64,000 nucleotides of DNA from Oceanospirillaceae bacterium (GCA_024234265.1 JACKOM010000003.1:62001-126000), one strand, 5' to 3'; numbered from the stretch's first letter, positions 36,201 through 44,954 are shown. The notes: generated by a model from the sequence alone, not told the origin. Numbers and translations: made by a program.

Positions 36201-36560
36201 AGTTTCTCAAAATCAGGCCGCACCACCACCAGCTGCGCCCCTGACAGTGGTTATTCTAAAGTGTATGCAATTGATATGGTTTTTGGCACAGCAGCCATGG
36301 ACTTAAACGGCGATGGCAATGTAGATATTAACGACCTCAGCAAAGAATTAACCCACAGTGGTATTGCCCCGCGACCTGTGGTGATATTCCGCGAAGGTGG
36401 TAAAAAATCCATTGCCATTGGCACAGAAACCTTCGATGACACACGTTTTGATGACAATAAAACCAACGATGGTAACGAATGTTTTGGGCCTAGTTGCAAA
36501 GACCCCAATAAACCAAAACAGGCACTACAATTGAATTACTGGCGCGAAAATGCACAGTAA
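33264..36560 (+). CDS. pilY1: PilY1, second copy
   Basis: The 1098-residue protein has a signal peptide (MKRLALLLFATALNISGTAFAD) and the same plan as the first copy. The vWA-like metal site is DNSGSM near residue 50, with ILFTDGDPTKD later. The propeller blocks are DPLHSEPKIL, FFGDNEGYLHAIDSVSGEE, MRRGGKNYYALDVS and GQTWAKAIP. The calcium-loop-like motifs are DINGDGNID and DLNGDGNVDINDL, closer to consensus than in copy one. AAGGAG precedes the ATG at 33264. It sits beside pilE as in Pseudomonas, so this is probably the ancestral copy and the upstream set the extra one. Confidence 0.94.
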   Translation: MKRLALLLFATALNISGTAFADDRDIYFSTDATSSSETRPNILFVIDNSGSMGGNVDTAPSYDNGTTYTGSYNTSYWYYKSNNNWYYFDKSKLSCSSISSTMASTGQYIGRIKQSGGSYSCSTSNRDSKYELGTGSYVNWLTGVYLPGQKTRLEIVKESFTQVLNALSDVNVGLMIFDTVGNTHGGAITMPMGKIEVVRATAINLVNNLDAETYTPLSETLYEAGLYFRGEAPYFGSGSVKENGNTYSTLKSVSTSISGGKYISPITQDCQKSNLILFTDGDPTKDLEANAWIKTKYDALRAAKPNLTIPSGLGNCSSSSSDGTCLDELTFYLKNADQSSSLSGDQTVTSYMIGGFMGDSEAAFLRAAATAGGGKYYAADDTQQLVNALATIVLDILSTDTTFTAPAVSVNAFNSFTHRDELFYALFRPMENIRWPGNLKKYKLTTDGMVIGQGGNESVIDSGTGFFTQSAMDFWNNTSEPDGSKVEYGGAANLITTPANRKIYYNTGTSSLAPLTQLTDYALLNVPTTDTTLFNQVKNWALGYDSKDENGNNSTTDARYSIGDPLHSEPKILTYGGTQAIPIASIFFGDNEGYLHAIDSVSGEEVFAFIPQDLLKNQKIYFNNVGTISDKPYGMDGLLSLLVNDANANNMIAPAGTVESGEYAYLYAGMRRGGKNYYALDVSNRTTPRLMFTIEGGKGDYTKLGQTWAKAIPAKVKWGSDTRDVLFIAGGYDDSRDALDTWAKDNTGNAIYMADAKTGQRLWWASNSGADLNISSMVNSIPASVVPIDINGDGNIDYMFAADTGGHVFRIDVNQTNSGAADFAQGTLFANLGGDTSSAGGQSGAENNRRFYTKPSVSFMRDRVTGDYLTISLGSGFRSSPRSSTVQDNFYVLRDRSPLRKPTTYPEPIVHINGTNGDDTFVNIGLPANQLNNVTDVTAKNTLRSKLVAAKGWYLPMKQINGEKVIADATTFSGAIIFNSFSKSGRTTTSCAPDSGYSKVYAIDMVFGTAAMDLNGDGNVDINDLSKELTHSGIAPRPVVIFREGGKKSIAIGTETFDDTRFDDNKTNDGNECFGPSCKDPNKPKQALQLNYWRENAQ

Positions 36561-36574
36561 ACAAGGATAACAAC

Positions 36575-36985
36575 ATGAGAAAACAAATGGGTTTTACCCT
36601 GATCGAACTGATGATCACTGTTACCATAATCGCTATATTATTTTCCTTTGCGGTGCCGGCTTATCAGAAGTACACAGCCCGTGGTGCACGTACCGACGGT
36701 GAAGGCATTCTGCTTGATCTGATCCGTATGCAGGAAAGTTACTTTGTGCAAAACCGCACCTATACCAAAAGCCTCAAGGACTTAGGTTATGCGGCGGATA
36801 CCACACAAAGTCAGCAGGGTTATTACACGATTTCTGCCGCCGAATGTGCCGGCCAGAAATTAACCGAATGCGTGCTGATTACGGCAACACCGAATGCGGG
36901 CAGCCCGGTTGCCGGTGATGGCAACCTGACCCTCAACACACTTAACCAACGCACTCACAACGGTGCGGCAGGCTGGCCGAAATAA
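36575..36985 (+). CDS. pilE: Minor pilin PilE
   Basis: The 136-residue prepilin has leader MRKQMG and mature start FTLIELMITVTIIAILFSFAV with Glu at +5, followed by PAYQKYTARGARTDGEGILLDLIRMQESYF. A C-terminal Cys pair (AAECAG...TECVL) can form the disulfide loop common in pilins. It is the last gene of the locus and is followed by a terminator, as pilE closes the minor-pilin operon in Pseudomonas. Confidence 0.92.
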   Translation: MRKQMGFTLIELMITVTIIAILFSFAVPAYQKYTARGARTDGEGILLDLIRMQESYFVQNRTYTKSLKDLGYAADTTQSQQGYYTISAAECAGQKLTECVLITATPNAGSPVAGDGNLTLNTLNQRTHNGAAGWPK

Positions 36986-37048
36986 CATCCAGCCTGCTCG
37001 GTATGCCGTTATTTATGCACAAGCATTAACGGCATAACAACTAGCAAT

Positions 37049-37078
37049 AAAAAAGGGCCTGTAACAGGCCCTTTTTTA
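37049..37078. terminator. Bidirectional terminator between pilE and ispH
   Basis: The stem aaaaagggcctgt / acaggcccttttt lies between convergent genes ending at 36985 and 37099. Confidence 0.92.
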
Positions 37079-37098
37079 TATCAGCACACTAAACGCTG

Positions 37099-38046
37099 TT
37101 ATTTTACTTCGGTCAGACGCAGTTCTTTTGGCAAAGAGAACATCACATGTTCTTCACGCCCGGCAAGTTCCTGGGGCACCTCACCACCTAACTGAATCAG
37201 CTTATCAATCACCTGACGCACCAAAATTTCCGGTGCGGATGCACCTGCTGTCACACCAACTGTATTAATACCTGTAAACCACTCCTCGCGGATTTCACTG
37301 GCATCATCAATTAAATAGGCTTTTGCGCCCATGCGCTCGCCGAGTTCACGCAGACGGTTAGAGTTAGAGCTGTTGGGCGAACCCACCACCAGAATTAATT
37401 CGGACTGCATGGCCAAATCTTTTACCGCATCCTGACGGTTCTGGGTGGCGTAACAAATATCGTCTTTTTGCGGGCCGGAAATATGCGGGAATTTAGCGCG
37501 TAATGCGTCGATAACAATGGCAGTGTCATCCATCGACAAAGTGGTTTGTGAAACGTAAGACAGGGCTGTCGGGTCTTGCACCACCAGGTTGTTCACATCG
37601 TCCGAATCTTCCACCAGATAAATAATACCGCCGTGGCGGGTATCATATTGCCCCATGGTGCCTTCCACCTCAGGGTGCCCTTTGTGGCCGATTAACACCA
37701 CTTCACGGCCCTGTTTGGCGTAGCGGGTCACTTCCATATGCACCTTGGTTACCAGCGGGCAGGTGGCATCAAATACCTTGAGATTGCGTTCCGCCGCTTC
37801 CTGCTGCACGGCTTTGGAAACACCGTGGGCAGAGAAGATAACAATCACATCATCCGGCACTTCATGCAGCTCATCCACGAATACCGCACCGCGCTCACGC
37901 AGGTTATTCACCACAAATTTATTGTGTACCACTTCGTGGCGCACATAAATCGGCGGGCCGAAAATATCCAGCGCACGGTTGACGATATCAATTGCGCGGT
38001 CAACACCGGCGCAAAAACCTCGGGGATTCGCCAGGGTTACTTTCAT
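37099..38046 (-). CDS. ispH: 4-hydroxy-3-methylbut-2-enyl diphosphate reductase
   Basis: IspH (LytB) is the last enzyme of the MEP isoprenoid pathway and carries an iron-sulfur cluster. The 315-residue protein has the three conserved Cys regions: NPRGFCAGVDRAIDIV, FDATCPLVTKVH and DDICYATQNRQDAV. HEVVHNKFVV, FSAHGVSKAV, GHKGHPEVEGTMGQ, SPNSSNSNRL and TAGASAPE are also present. It overlaps fkpB by TGATG, and the fkpB-ispH order beside pilE matches Pseudomonas. Confidence 0.97.
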   Translation of the reverse strand: MKVTLANPRGFCAGVDRAIDIVNRALDIFGPPIYVRHEVVHNKFVVNNLRERGAVFVDELHEVPDDVIVIFSAHGVSKAVQQEAAERNLKVFDATCPLVTKVHMEVTRYAKQGREVVLIGHKGHPEVEGTMGQYDTRHGGIIYLVEDSDDVNNLVVQDPTALSYVSQTTLSMDDTAIVIDALRAKFPHISGPQKDDICYATQNRQDAVKDLAMQSELILVVGSPNSSNSNRLRELGERMGAKAYLIDDASEIREEWFTGINTVGVTAGASAPEILVRQVIDKLIQLGGEVPQELAGREEHVMFSLPKELRLTEVK

Positions 38047-38477
38047 CAGTTGGCCTCAACCTTTTCGATCTGCACATCAAATTGCAGGGTTTTACCCGCC
38101 AATGGGTGGTTAAAATCCACCACAACTTTGTCTGCATCAAAAGTTTTAATCACACCCGGCAATTCGGTTTTTGCCGCATCGGCAAACGACACAATCATGC
38201 CCTCTTCCAGGGTGATATCACTGCTGAAGGTGCTGCGTTTCATTTCCTGCACGTTATTCGGGTTTACCTGGCCGAAAGCATGCTCGGGTGTTACGCAAAA
38301 TGATTCTTTTTGTCCGGCTTCCATACCCAGTAAAAACTGTTCAAAACCAGCGGGTAAATTACCATCACCTATCACCAGCGTTGCTGCTTTACCACCAAAG
38401 GTGGAATCCACCACCTGGCCGTCTTCCAGTTTTAAGGCAAAATGCAAAGTAACCTTTAAACCCTGGGCAATTTTCAT
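38046..38477 (-). CDS. fkpB: FKBP-type peptidyl-prolyl isomerase (SlpA/FkpB-like)
   Basis: The 143-residue protein is a SlpA-type FKBP: LHFALKLEDGQVVDSTFGGKAATLVIGDGNLPAGFEQFLLGM at the N-terminus, the insert-in-flap EHAFGQVNPNNVQ, and VDFNHPLAGKTLQFDV at the end. These proteins are cytosolic prolyl isomerases and chaperones. It lies between lspA (3 bases upstream) and ispH, the usual neighbourhood of this family. Confidence 0.92.
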   Translation of the reverse strand: MKIAQGLKVTLHFALKLEDGQVVDSTFGGKAATLVIGDGNLPAGFEQFLLGMEAGQKESFCVTPEHAFGQVNPNNVQEMKRSTFSSDITLEEGMIVSFADAAKTELPGVIKTFDADKVVVDFNHPLAGKTLQFDVQIEKVEAN

Positions 38478-38480
38478 AAA

Positions 38481-38969
38481 TTATTTTCCTTTACGGGCAG
38501 CTAACAGGCTGTCGATCGCCAGCATAATGGCGCCGATGGTAATGGCGCTGTCAGCAATGTTGAATGCCGGGAAATAGTGTTGATCCCAGTGCACATGTAA
38601 AAAATCAATAACGTGGCCATACAGCAGGCGATCATGCAGGTTACCCAGCGCACCACCAATGATTAATGTCAGAGCCACCGATAACCAGCGCTCGCTGGTT
38701 TTTAAACGTAATAACCAGCCGAGCAGCACAGCGCTGACACCAACAGCAATTAACGCAAATAACCAGCGCTGCCAACCGCTTTCTGCGGCGAGGAAACTAA
38801 AGGCTGCGCCTTTGTTATACAGCAGGGTTAAATCAAATACCGGCAGGATATACACAGACTGGGCGAAGTTTAAAAAATGCTCCGCCATCTGTTTGCTGAT
38901 GTAATCCAGGGCTAGTACCAGAACGGCTACCCACATCCACTTTAATTGTTTCAGATTAAAAGCCTGCAT
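38481..38969 (-). CDS. lspA: Lipoprotein signal peptidase LspA
   Basis: LspA cleaves the signal peptide of lipid-modified prolipoproteins in the inner membrane. The 162-residue protein has four hydrophobic segments and both catalytic Asp motifs: GGALGNLHDRLLYGHVIDF and FPAFNIADSAITIG. The family pattern YNKGAAFSFL is present. Its start overlaps the ileS stop (TAATG). ileS-lspA-fkpB-ispH is a common operon order. Confidence 0.95.
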   Translation of the reverse strand: MQAFNLKQLKWMWVAVLVLALDYISKQMAEHFLNFAQSVYILPVFDLTLLYNKGAAFSFLAAESGWQRWLFALIAVGVSAVLLGWLLRLKTSERWLSVALTLIIGGALGNLHDRLLYGHVIDFLHVHWDQHYFPAFNIADSAITIGAIMLAIDSLLAARKGK

Positions 38970-41872
38970 TATGCATACGCCCGTTTTTCGCCTTCACCCG
39001 CTACGTTATCCACGCAGCGACCACATAAATCATCATATTCCGCGTGTTTACCCACATCGGCACTGTAATGCCAGCAGCGTTCGCACTTGGCATGTTCAGT
39101 CACCGCAATTTGTACACGCATGCCTTTAATATCGGTTACCACACCGGCATCCTGTGCAAATGCCTGCACTTTTGCCTGGGAGGTTAACAACACAAAACGC
39201 AATTCATTGCCGAGTTTATCCAGATCAGCCTTGATTTCTGCATCGGCAAATAACGTGACTTCCGCTTCCAGACTCGCACCGAGTTTTTTCTCGTTACGGG
39301 CATTTTCCAGCAGTTTGTTCACTTCACTTTTCACCGCCATGATGCGGCGCCAGTAAGCGTCGTCATAGGTGGCATCGCTGACATCAAATAAACCTGTGTA
39401 CCATTCTTCGAGCAACACACTTTCACTGCGTTTACCCGGCATGATTTGCCAGATTTCTTCCGCGGTGAAACTTAATACCGGTGCAATCCAGCGCACCATA
39501 GCTTCGAGTACATGGTACAGGGCAGTTTGTGCACTGCGGCGTGCAACGGAATCTTTTTGTGTGGTGTATTGGCGGTCTTTAATAATATCCAGATAAAAAC
39601 CACCTAATTCCTGCACGCAGAAATTCTGAATTTTCTGGCAGATGTTCTGCATCTGGTAATCGTCATAGGCCTGCACAATTTCTTTTTGCAGACGGGCGCT
39701 ATAGGCCACAATCCAGGCATCCAGCGGTAATAACTGTGCGGGTTGCAGGGCATCACGGGCCGGTTCAAAACCGTTGATATTCGCCAGCAGGAAACGCAGG
39801 GTATTACGGATACGGCGATAGGCATCGGCGGAGCGGTTTAAAATCTGATCGGAAACCGTCATTTCACCGCTGTAATCGGTTGCGGCGACCCAATAACGTA
39901 AAATATCCGCGCCCATTTTATTCACCACATCCTGCGGGGATACCACGTTACCGATGGATTTCGACATTTTGCGGCCATCGGCATCTACGGTGAAACCGTG
40001 GGTTAATACGGTTTTATAGGGCGCTGCGCCACGGGCTGCCACGCTGGTTAATAAGGATGACTGGAACCAGCCGCGGTGCTGGTCACTGCCTTCCAGGTAT
40101 AAATCCGCAGGCACACGTAAACCTTCGCGCTGCTCCAACACGGCTGCGTGGGTTACACCTGAGTCAAACCATACGTCGAGGGTGTCGGTCACTTTCACAT
40201 AATCTGTGGCATCGGCACCGATTAATTCTTCGGCATTTAAATCGAACCAGGCATCAATGCCCTGCCCTTCAACACGCTTGGCAACCTGTTCAATTAATTG
40301 CTCGGTATTTGGGTGTAATTCGCCGCTGTTTTTATGCACGAATAAAGCAATCGGCACACCCCAGGTACGCTGACGGCTGATACACCAGTCAGGGCGATTA
40401 CCCATCATGGCTTCGATACGGGCTTTACCCCAGCTTGGACGCCAGCTCACGCTGTTTTCAACTTCAAACATGGCTTTTTCCAGCAGGCCGGCCTGGTTCA
40501 TGGAAATAAACCATTGTGGGGTTGCACGGAAAATAATCGGGGTTTTATGGCGCCAGCAGTGTGGGTAACTGTGGGTGATATTCACTTTTTTCAGCAGCGC
40601 ATCATTAGCAGCTAAAATGCTTAATACTTTGAAATTACCGTCAGACGAAACGGATAAACCGGCTAATTCCAGTTTTGCCAAACCTTCGTCCTGAATAAAA
40701 CAACCATCGGCATCTACAAGTAGTGTTTTAGAGCCAATTCCAAATCTAATTGAAACAGCATAGTCGTCAGCGCCGTGCGATGGTGCTGTATGAACTGCAC
40801 CAGTACCAGAATCAGCAGTCACATGCTCTCCAGTTATTACGCACACTTTTTTACGTTCAGCCAAATTATGATCTCTCATCATAAATGGATGATATACATA
40901 CGTAGGGTGCGTTGTTTTCTCGGAATTAATTACCCAACCAAAATCCGAGCCTTTTGCAATTGCAACAACATCATAACCTGACGACTCATACCCATATCTC
41001 TTTAATGCATCTTCGACGAGGGCTGCCGCAATAACAAGATGCTCACATTTATCTTTTAGATAAACTAAGCTGTATTCAATATCAGGATGAACACATACCG
41101 CCTCATTGGCAGGTAAAGTCCATGGAGTTGTAGTCCAAATTACAATACTTACTTTTGCAATATAATCACTAGAGTCAAAACCATTTAAAAAAGTAAATCG
41201 GTCCAAAATTTCATGATGATTTGAAAATTGAAATTTCACATCGATAGCGACGGATTTTTTATCCTGATATTCCACTTCCGCTTCTGCCAGGGCAGAACCG
41301 CAATCCATACACCAGTTAACCGGTTTAGCGCCTTTATGCAGGTGACCATTTTTCACAATACGGCCAAGGGTGCGGATAATATCCGCTTCGAATTTGTAAT
41401 CCATGGTCAGGTACGGGTTTTCCCAGTCACCTAACACTAATAAACGTTTGAAGTCCGCACGCTGGCCATCCACCTGCTGGGCAGCATATTCACGGCATTT
41501 CTGGCGGAAGGTTTTGGCATCCACGTTAACACCGGGTTTGCCTACTTGTTTTTCCACGTTTAATTCAATCGGCAGACCATGGCAGTCCCAACCCGGCACA
41601 TAGGGCGCATCAAAACCTGACATAGTACGGGCTTTGATAATGATGTCCTTGAGCACTTTGTTAACCGAGTGGCCAATGTGAATGCTGCCGTTTGCGTAGG
41701 GTGGGCCATCGTGCAGAATAAATTGTTCGCGGCCTTTACGGGCCTGGCGAATCTTCTGATAAATTTTATCTTTTTCCCAACGGGCCAGTTGTGCAGGCTC
41801 ACGTTCAGCCAGATTACCGCGCATAGGAAAATCGGTTTCTGGCAGGTTCAGCGTGTGTTTGTAGTCGCTCAT
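38969..41872 (-). CDS. ileS: Isoleucine-tRNA ligase
   Basis: IleRS charges tRNA-Ile and edits valine. The 967-residue protein has the HIGH motif (DGPPYANGSIHIGHSVNKV), the editing-domain motifs WTTTPWTLPANEAV and DSGTGAVHTAPSHGADDY, the KMSKS motif (DGRKMSKSIGNVV) and a C-terminal zinc finger (CERCWHYSADVG...LCGRC). It overlaps ribF (ATGA) and lspA (TAATG). About 540 bases (40741-41280, residues about 198-378, in the editing-domain part) are clearly more AT-rich than the flanks: 207 of 540 by hand count, about 38% G+C, against about 50% in neighbouring lines. Codons there shift to A/T-ending forms (AGA, ATA, TTA, GGA). The frame is intact. Confidence 0.97.
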   Translation of the reverse strand: MSDYKHTLNLPETDFPMRGNLAEREPAQLARWEKDKIYQKIRQARKGREQFILHDGPPYANGSIHIGHSVNKVLKDIIIKARTMSGFDAPYVPGWDCHGLPIELNVEKQVGKPGVNVDAKTFRQKCREYAAQQVDGQRADFKRLLVLGDWENPYLTMDYKFEADIIRTLGRIVKNGHLHKGAKPVNWCMDCGSALAEAEVEYQDKKSVAIDVKFQFSNHHEILDRFTFLNGFDSSDYIAKVSIVIWTTTPWTLPANEAVCVHPDIEYSLVYLKDKCEHLVIAAALVEDALKRYGYESSGYDVVAIAKGSDFGWVINSEKTTHPTYVYHPFMMRDHNLAERKKVCVITGEHVTADSGTGAVHTAPSHGADDYAVSIRFGIGSKTLLVDADGCFIQDEGLAKLELAGLSVSSDGNFKVLSILAANDALLKKVNITHSYPHCWRHKTPIIFRATPQWFISMNQAGLLEKAMFEVENSVSWRPSWGKARIEAMMGNRPDWCISRQRTWGVPIALFVHKNSGELHPNTEQLIEQVAKRVEGQGIDAWFDLNAEELIGADATDYVKVTDTLDVWFDSGVTHAAVLEQREGLRVPADLYLEGSDQHRGWFQSSLLTSVAARGAAPYKTVLTHGFTVDADGRKMSKSIGNVVSPQDVVNKMGADILRYWVAATDYSGEMTVSDQILNRSADAYRRIRNTLRFLLANINGFEPARDALQPAQLLPLDAWIVAYSARLQKEIVQAYDDYQMQNICQKIQNFCVQELGGFYLDIIKDRQYTTQKDSVARRSAQTALYHVLEAMVRWIAPVLSFTAEEIWQIMPGKRSESVLLEEWYTGLFDVSDATYDDAYWRRIMAVKSEVNKLLENARNEKKLGASLEAEVTLFADAEIKADLDKLGNELRFVLLTSQAKVQAFAQDAGVVTDIKGMRVQIAVTEHAKCERCWHYSADVGKHAEYDDLCGRCVDNVAGEGEKRAYA

Positions 41873-42813
41873 AGGGGCTGATCACTTCCGTTAGTGCCAA
41901 AAAAGGCTTTGCTTATTTTAATATCGTTTTCAATGGCGGCTTTGAGGGCATCCAGGCCATTAAATTTTTGTTCTTCGCGGATTTTTTTGCGAAAAATAAC
42001 GCTGATCCGCTTGCCGTATAAATCGCCGTTAAACGCAAAAATATGGCTTTCCAATACGGCTTTTGTACCATTCACCGTGGGGCGCATGCCGATATTGGCA
42101 ACCCCCTGATGCAGGCTGCCGTTAATATCCACTTCAACGGCATATACCCCGGTAAAGGGCACTTTATTGCGTTTTAATAACACGTTCGCGGTGGGCACAC
42201 CCAAGGTGCGCCCAAGCTTTTGCCCGTGGGCAACTTTGCCGCTAATGCTGTAGGGGCGGCCTAATAAACCCGCGGCATGATCAAAATGGGCCGCCTCTAA
42301 TTCTGCACGTACCCGGGTGCTGCTGATGCGCTCGCTGCCCGCCTGCACTGTGCAGGTATCTTCCACGGAAAAACCGTAAGACTCACCGGCGGCCTTTAAA
42401 AACGCAAAATCCCCGCTGCGGTCGCAACCAAAGCGGAAATCATCACCCACAATCAGCGCCTTACAATTCAGGCCGCGCACCAGCACATGCTCAACAAATT
42501 CGGCAGCACTGAGCTGACGCAAACGTTGGTTAAACGCCATGCAAGCTACCTGCTGCACACCATAACGCTGCAGCAGGCTGAGTTTTTCCGCCAGACTGGT
42601 GAGGCGTGCCGGCGCATCGGCACCGGCAAAAAATTCCTTGGGCTGGGGCTCAAATACCATGGCCAGGGCCGGTAAGTGACGTTGTGCAGCAATTTCATTG
42701 AGGCGATTGAGTATCGCCTGATGACCCAGGTGTACCCCGTCAAAATTGCCGATTGTCAGCACACAGCCCTGCTCAAATGGCCGCAGATTGTGTAATCCCC
42801 GCAAGCGCCACAC
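41869..42813 (-). CDS. ribF: Bifunctional riboflavin kinase/FAD synthetase
   Basis: RibF phosphorylates riboflavin to FMN and adenylates it to FAD. The 314-residue protein has the N-terminal nucleotidyltransferase motif LTIGNFDGVHLGHQAIL, FEPQPKEFF and GDDFRFG, ISSTRVRAEL, and the C-terminal kinase pattern GKVAHGQKLGRTLGVPTANV, PFTGVYAVEV and NIGMRPTVNG. It lies just upstream of ileS with a 4-base overlap, as in many proteobacteria. Confidence 0.95.
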   Translation of the reverse strand: MWRLRGLHNLRPFEQGCVLTIGNFDGVHLGHQAILNRLNEIAAQRHLPALAMVFEPQPKEFFAGADAPARLTSLAEKLSLLQRYGVQQVACMAFNQRLRQLSAAEFVEHVLVRGLNCKALIVGDDFRFGCDRSGDFAFLKAAGESYGFSVEDTCTVQAGSERISSTRVRAELEAAHFDHAAGLLGRPYSISGKVAHGQKLGRTLGVPTANVLLKRNKVPFTGVYAVEVDINGSLHQGVANIGMRPTVNGTKAVLESHIFAFNGDLYGKRISVIFRKKIREEQKFNGLDALKAAIENDIKISKAFFGTNGSDQPL

Positions 42814-42883
42814 CCTTAAAAATGAGAAAAGCGGGCATTATAACCAAAGCCCGCCATGACAGACAGTCTGAAAGCCCGTGGGA

Positions 42884-44455
42884 TCAGGCCGGGCCGCGAA
42901 GGTGACGTAGCCTCAGACCCTGGAACAACAACGCCGCTGCGTATACCACTATGCCCAATACCACCAGGGTGCAGGTCCAGCCGGCACGCTGCCATTCGCT
43001 GAAGTGCAGCCATTCATCGATAGAAGGATTCACATAAATCAGCGCAGCAGCCATCAGGGCGTTGGCGAGCAGCATTTTAAAAATCCACAGTTTGGTTTCC
43101 GCACTGGCACGGTACACACCCTCACGGCGCAGTTCCCAATACAGATAACCGGCGTTGATAAAGGCCGACATTGTGGTGGCCAGGGCCAGACCCGCATGCC
43201 CCCAGATATAGGCCATCGGCACGTTGAACACCATGTTCAGCACCATGGCAACTATGCCGATTTTCACCGGGGTTTTGGTGTCCTGGCGGGCAAAAAAGCC
43301 CGGCACCAGCACCTTCACCAGCATGAAGGCCAGCAGGCCGGAGCCGTATGCCATCAGGGCATAGGACATCTTAGTGATGTCGTAGGAAGTCACTTCACCG
43401 CGGTAGAAGATGGTCGCCATCAGGGGTTCAGCCAGCAGGGCAAATGCCAGGGAAGCAGGAATACCCAGCAGCATCACCATGCGCACACCCCAGTCGAGGG
43501 TATGCTGGAAAGATTCAGGGTCTTTTGCTGCATGGCGCATGGATAAACTCGGCAGAATCACTACCCCCAGGGCAATACCAAAAATCCCCAGGGGCAGCTG
43601 GGCAACACGGTCGGCGTAATACAGCCAACTCACCGAACCATCCTCCAGGAAGGAGGCCAGCAACACATCCAGCAGCATGTTGATCTGGCTGATCGACACC
43701 CCAAACAGCGCCGGTGCCATCAGAATCAATACCCGTTTTACACCCGGGTCGCGCAGGTTAAAGGTCGGACGCACGAACATACCGATGCGCACAATAAACG
43801 GAATCTGAAACGTAAACTGCACGACACCCGCCAGAAATACACCCCAGGCAAGGGCCATAAGCGGCTCATCAAACCAGGGCGTCATCCACACTACGGCAAA
43901 AATCATCACCAGGTTAAGCAACACGGGCGTAAAAGACGGCACCGCAAACTTGCCGTAGGTATTAAGCACACTGCCGTAAAACGCCGTCAGGGAAATCAGC
44001 AGCAGGTAAGGGAAAGTAATGCGTAAAAGCTCTGCGGTGAGTTGGAATTTGGCCGGGTCCTTGTAATAACCCGGCGCAAAAATCCAGGTCATGATGGGGG
44101 CTGCGGCCACACACACCAGAGTCAAAACACCCAATGTGCTGAGCAGGGTGCCCGCCACGGCGGCAATTAATTTACGAACATCCTGTTCAGTTTGCTGGGT
44201 TTTGTATTCCGACAGCACGGGCACAAAGGCGGCAGAAAAAGAGCCTTCCGCGAACAGACGACGGAAGAAATTGGGTATTTTGAACGCCACAAAAAAGGCG
44301 TCCGCCCGCGCACCAAAGTAGTTGGCGACCACCACATCACGAATCAAACCCAGCACACGGGACATCAGTGTCATCAGGCTGACCACACTGGAGGAGCGCA
44401 ACAAACCGGGTGACTTTTTCACAGGCTCTTTCTGAACGGGGGGCTGGGCAGACAT
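42884..44455 (-). CDS. murJ: Lipid II flippase MurJ
   Basis: MurJ (MviN) flips lipid II to the periplasmic side for peptidoglycan synthesis. The 523-residue protein has about fourteen membrane helices and the family motifs SVVSLMTLMSRVLGLIRDVVVANYFGA, FFVAFKIPNFFRRLFAEGSFSAAFVP, SWLYYADRVAQLPLGIFGIALG and GFFARQDTKTPVKIG. It is divergent from rpsT, the usual arrangement in this group. Confidence 0.96.
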   Translation of the reverse strand: MSAQPPVQKEPVKKSPGLLRSSSVVSLMTLMSRVLGLIRDVVVANYFGARADAFFVAFKIPNFFRRLFAEGSFSAAFVPVLSEYKTQQTEQDVRKLIAAVAGTLLSTLGVLTLVCVAAAPIMTWIFAPGYYKDPAKFQLTAELLRITFPYLLLISLTAFYGSVLNTYGKFAVPSFTPVLLNLVMIFAVVWMTPWFDEPLMALAWGVFLAGVVQFTFQIPFIVRIGMFVRPTFNLRDPGVKRVLILMAPALFGVSISQINMLLDVLLASFLEDGSVSWLYYADRVAQLPLGIFGIALGVVILPSLSMRHAAKDPESFQHTLDWGVRMVMLLGIPASLAFALLAEPLMATIFYRGEVTSYDITKMSYALMAYGSGLLAFMLVKVLVPGFFARQDTKTPVKIGIVAMVLNMVFNVPMAYIWGHAGLALATTMSAFINAGYLYWELRREGVYRASAETKLWIFKMLLANALMAAALIYVNPSIDEWLHFSEWQRAGWTCTLVVLGIVVYAAALLFQGLRLRHLRGPA

Positions 44456-44609
44456 ACGGCTCTTAAACAGGCAGGAAGTAATGGGCGGCTACTATAAACA
44501 AGGCGCAGGCACAGGGCCATGGGACGGGGGCTATTCCCGCAGGTTTTTTTACACAAATCCGCCCGTATGCCCCAGCAGGCCTGGGCCCAGGCACCAGGGC
44601 AAAACATGT

Positions 44610-44638
44610 TTGACATTCCCCCCCTTCATCGGGATAAT
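44610..44638 (+). promoter_or_regulatory. Sigma-70 promoter of rpsT
   Basis: A perfect TTGACA (44610-44615) is followed after exactly 17 bases by GATAAT (44633-44638), 5 of 6 to the -10 consensus. It gives a leader of roughly 40 nt before rpsT. Confidence 0.85.
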
Positions 44639-44687
44639 TGCGCACCCTGAATTCTGTTAAAACAATTTATTTCCAAGGAGCCTGATA

Positions 44688-44954
44688 GTGGCAAACTCTG
44701 CTGGATCTCGTAAACGCGCCCGTCAAGCTGTCAAGCGTCGTGCCCACAACGCTAGTCTGCGCTCCATGGTTCGCACCTACATCAAAAAAGTACGCGCTGC
44801 CATCGAGACTAAGAACTACGAACAAGCACAAGCTGCTTTTACTCTGGCTGTTCCTTACATCGACAAGATGGTTACCAAGGGCATCCTGAGCAAAAACAAA
44901 GTTGCTCGTACCAAGAGCCGTATGAACGCTCAGGTTGTAGCTCTGAAAGGCTAA
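44688..44954 (+). CDS. rpsT: 30S ribosomal protein S20
   Basis: S20 is a primary 16S rRNA-binding protein. The 88-residue, strongly basic sequence starts MANSAGSRKRARQAVKRR and contains HNASLRSMVRTYIKKV, AYxxA-type helices and KGILSKNKVARTKSRMNAQV, the S20 pattern. The start codon is GTG, with AAGGAG 7 bases upstream; non-ATG starts are known for rpsT and can serve autoregulation. Confidence 0.97.
   Translation: MANSAGSRKRARQAVKRRAHNASLRSMVRTYIKKVRAAIETKNYEQAQAAFTLAVPYIDKMVTKGILSKNKVARTKSRMNAQVVALKG

Noticed and set aside
25070..36560. Assembly artefact explaining the doubled pilVWXY1 set
   Set aside because: The two sets differ throughout in sequence and base composition, and only one contains the small CxxC gene, so they are distinct loci.
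37738..38577. 279-codon plus-strand frame across ispH and fkpB
   Set aside because: It is antisense to two well-supported genes and crosses their junction.
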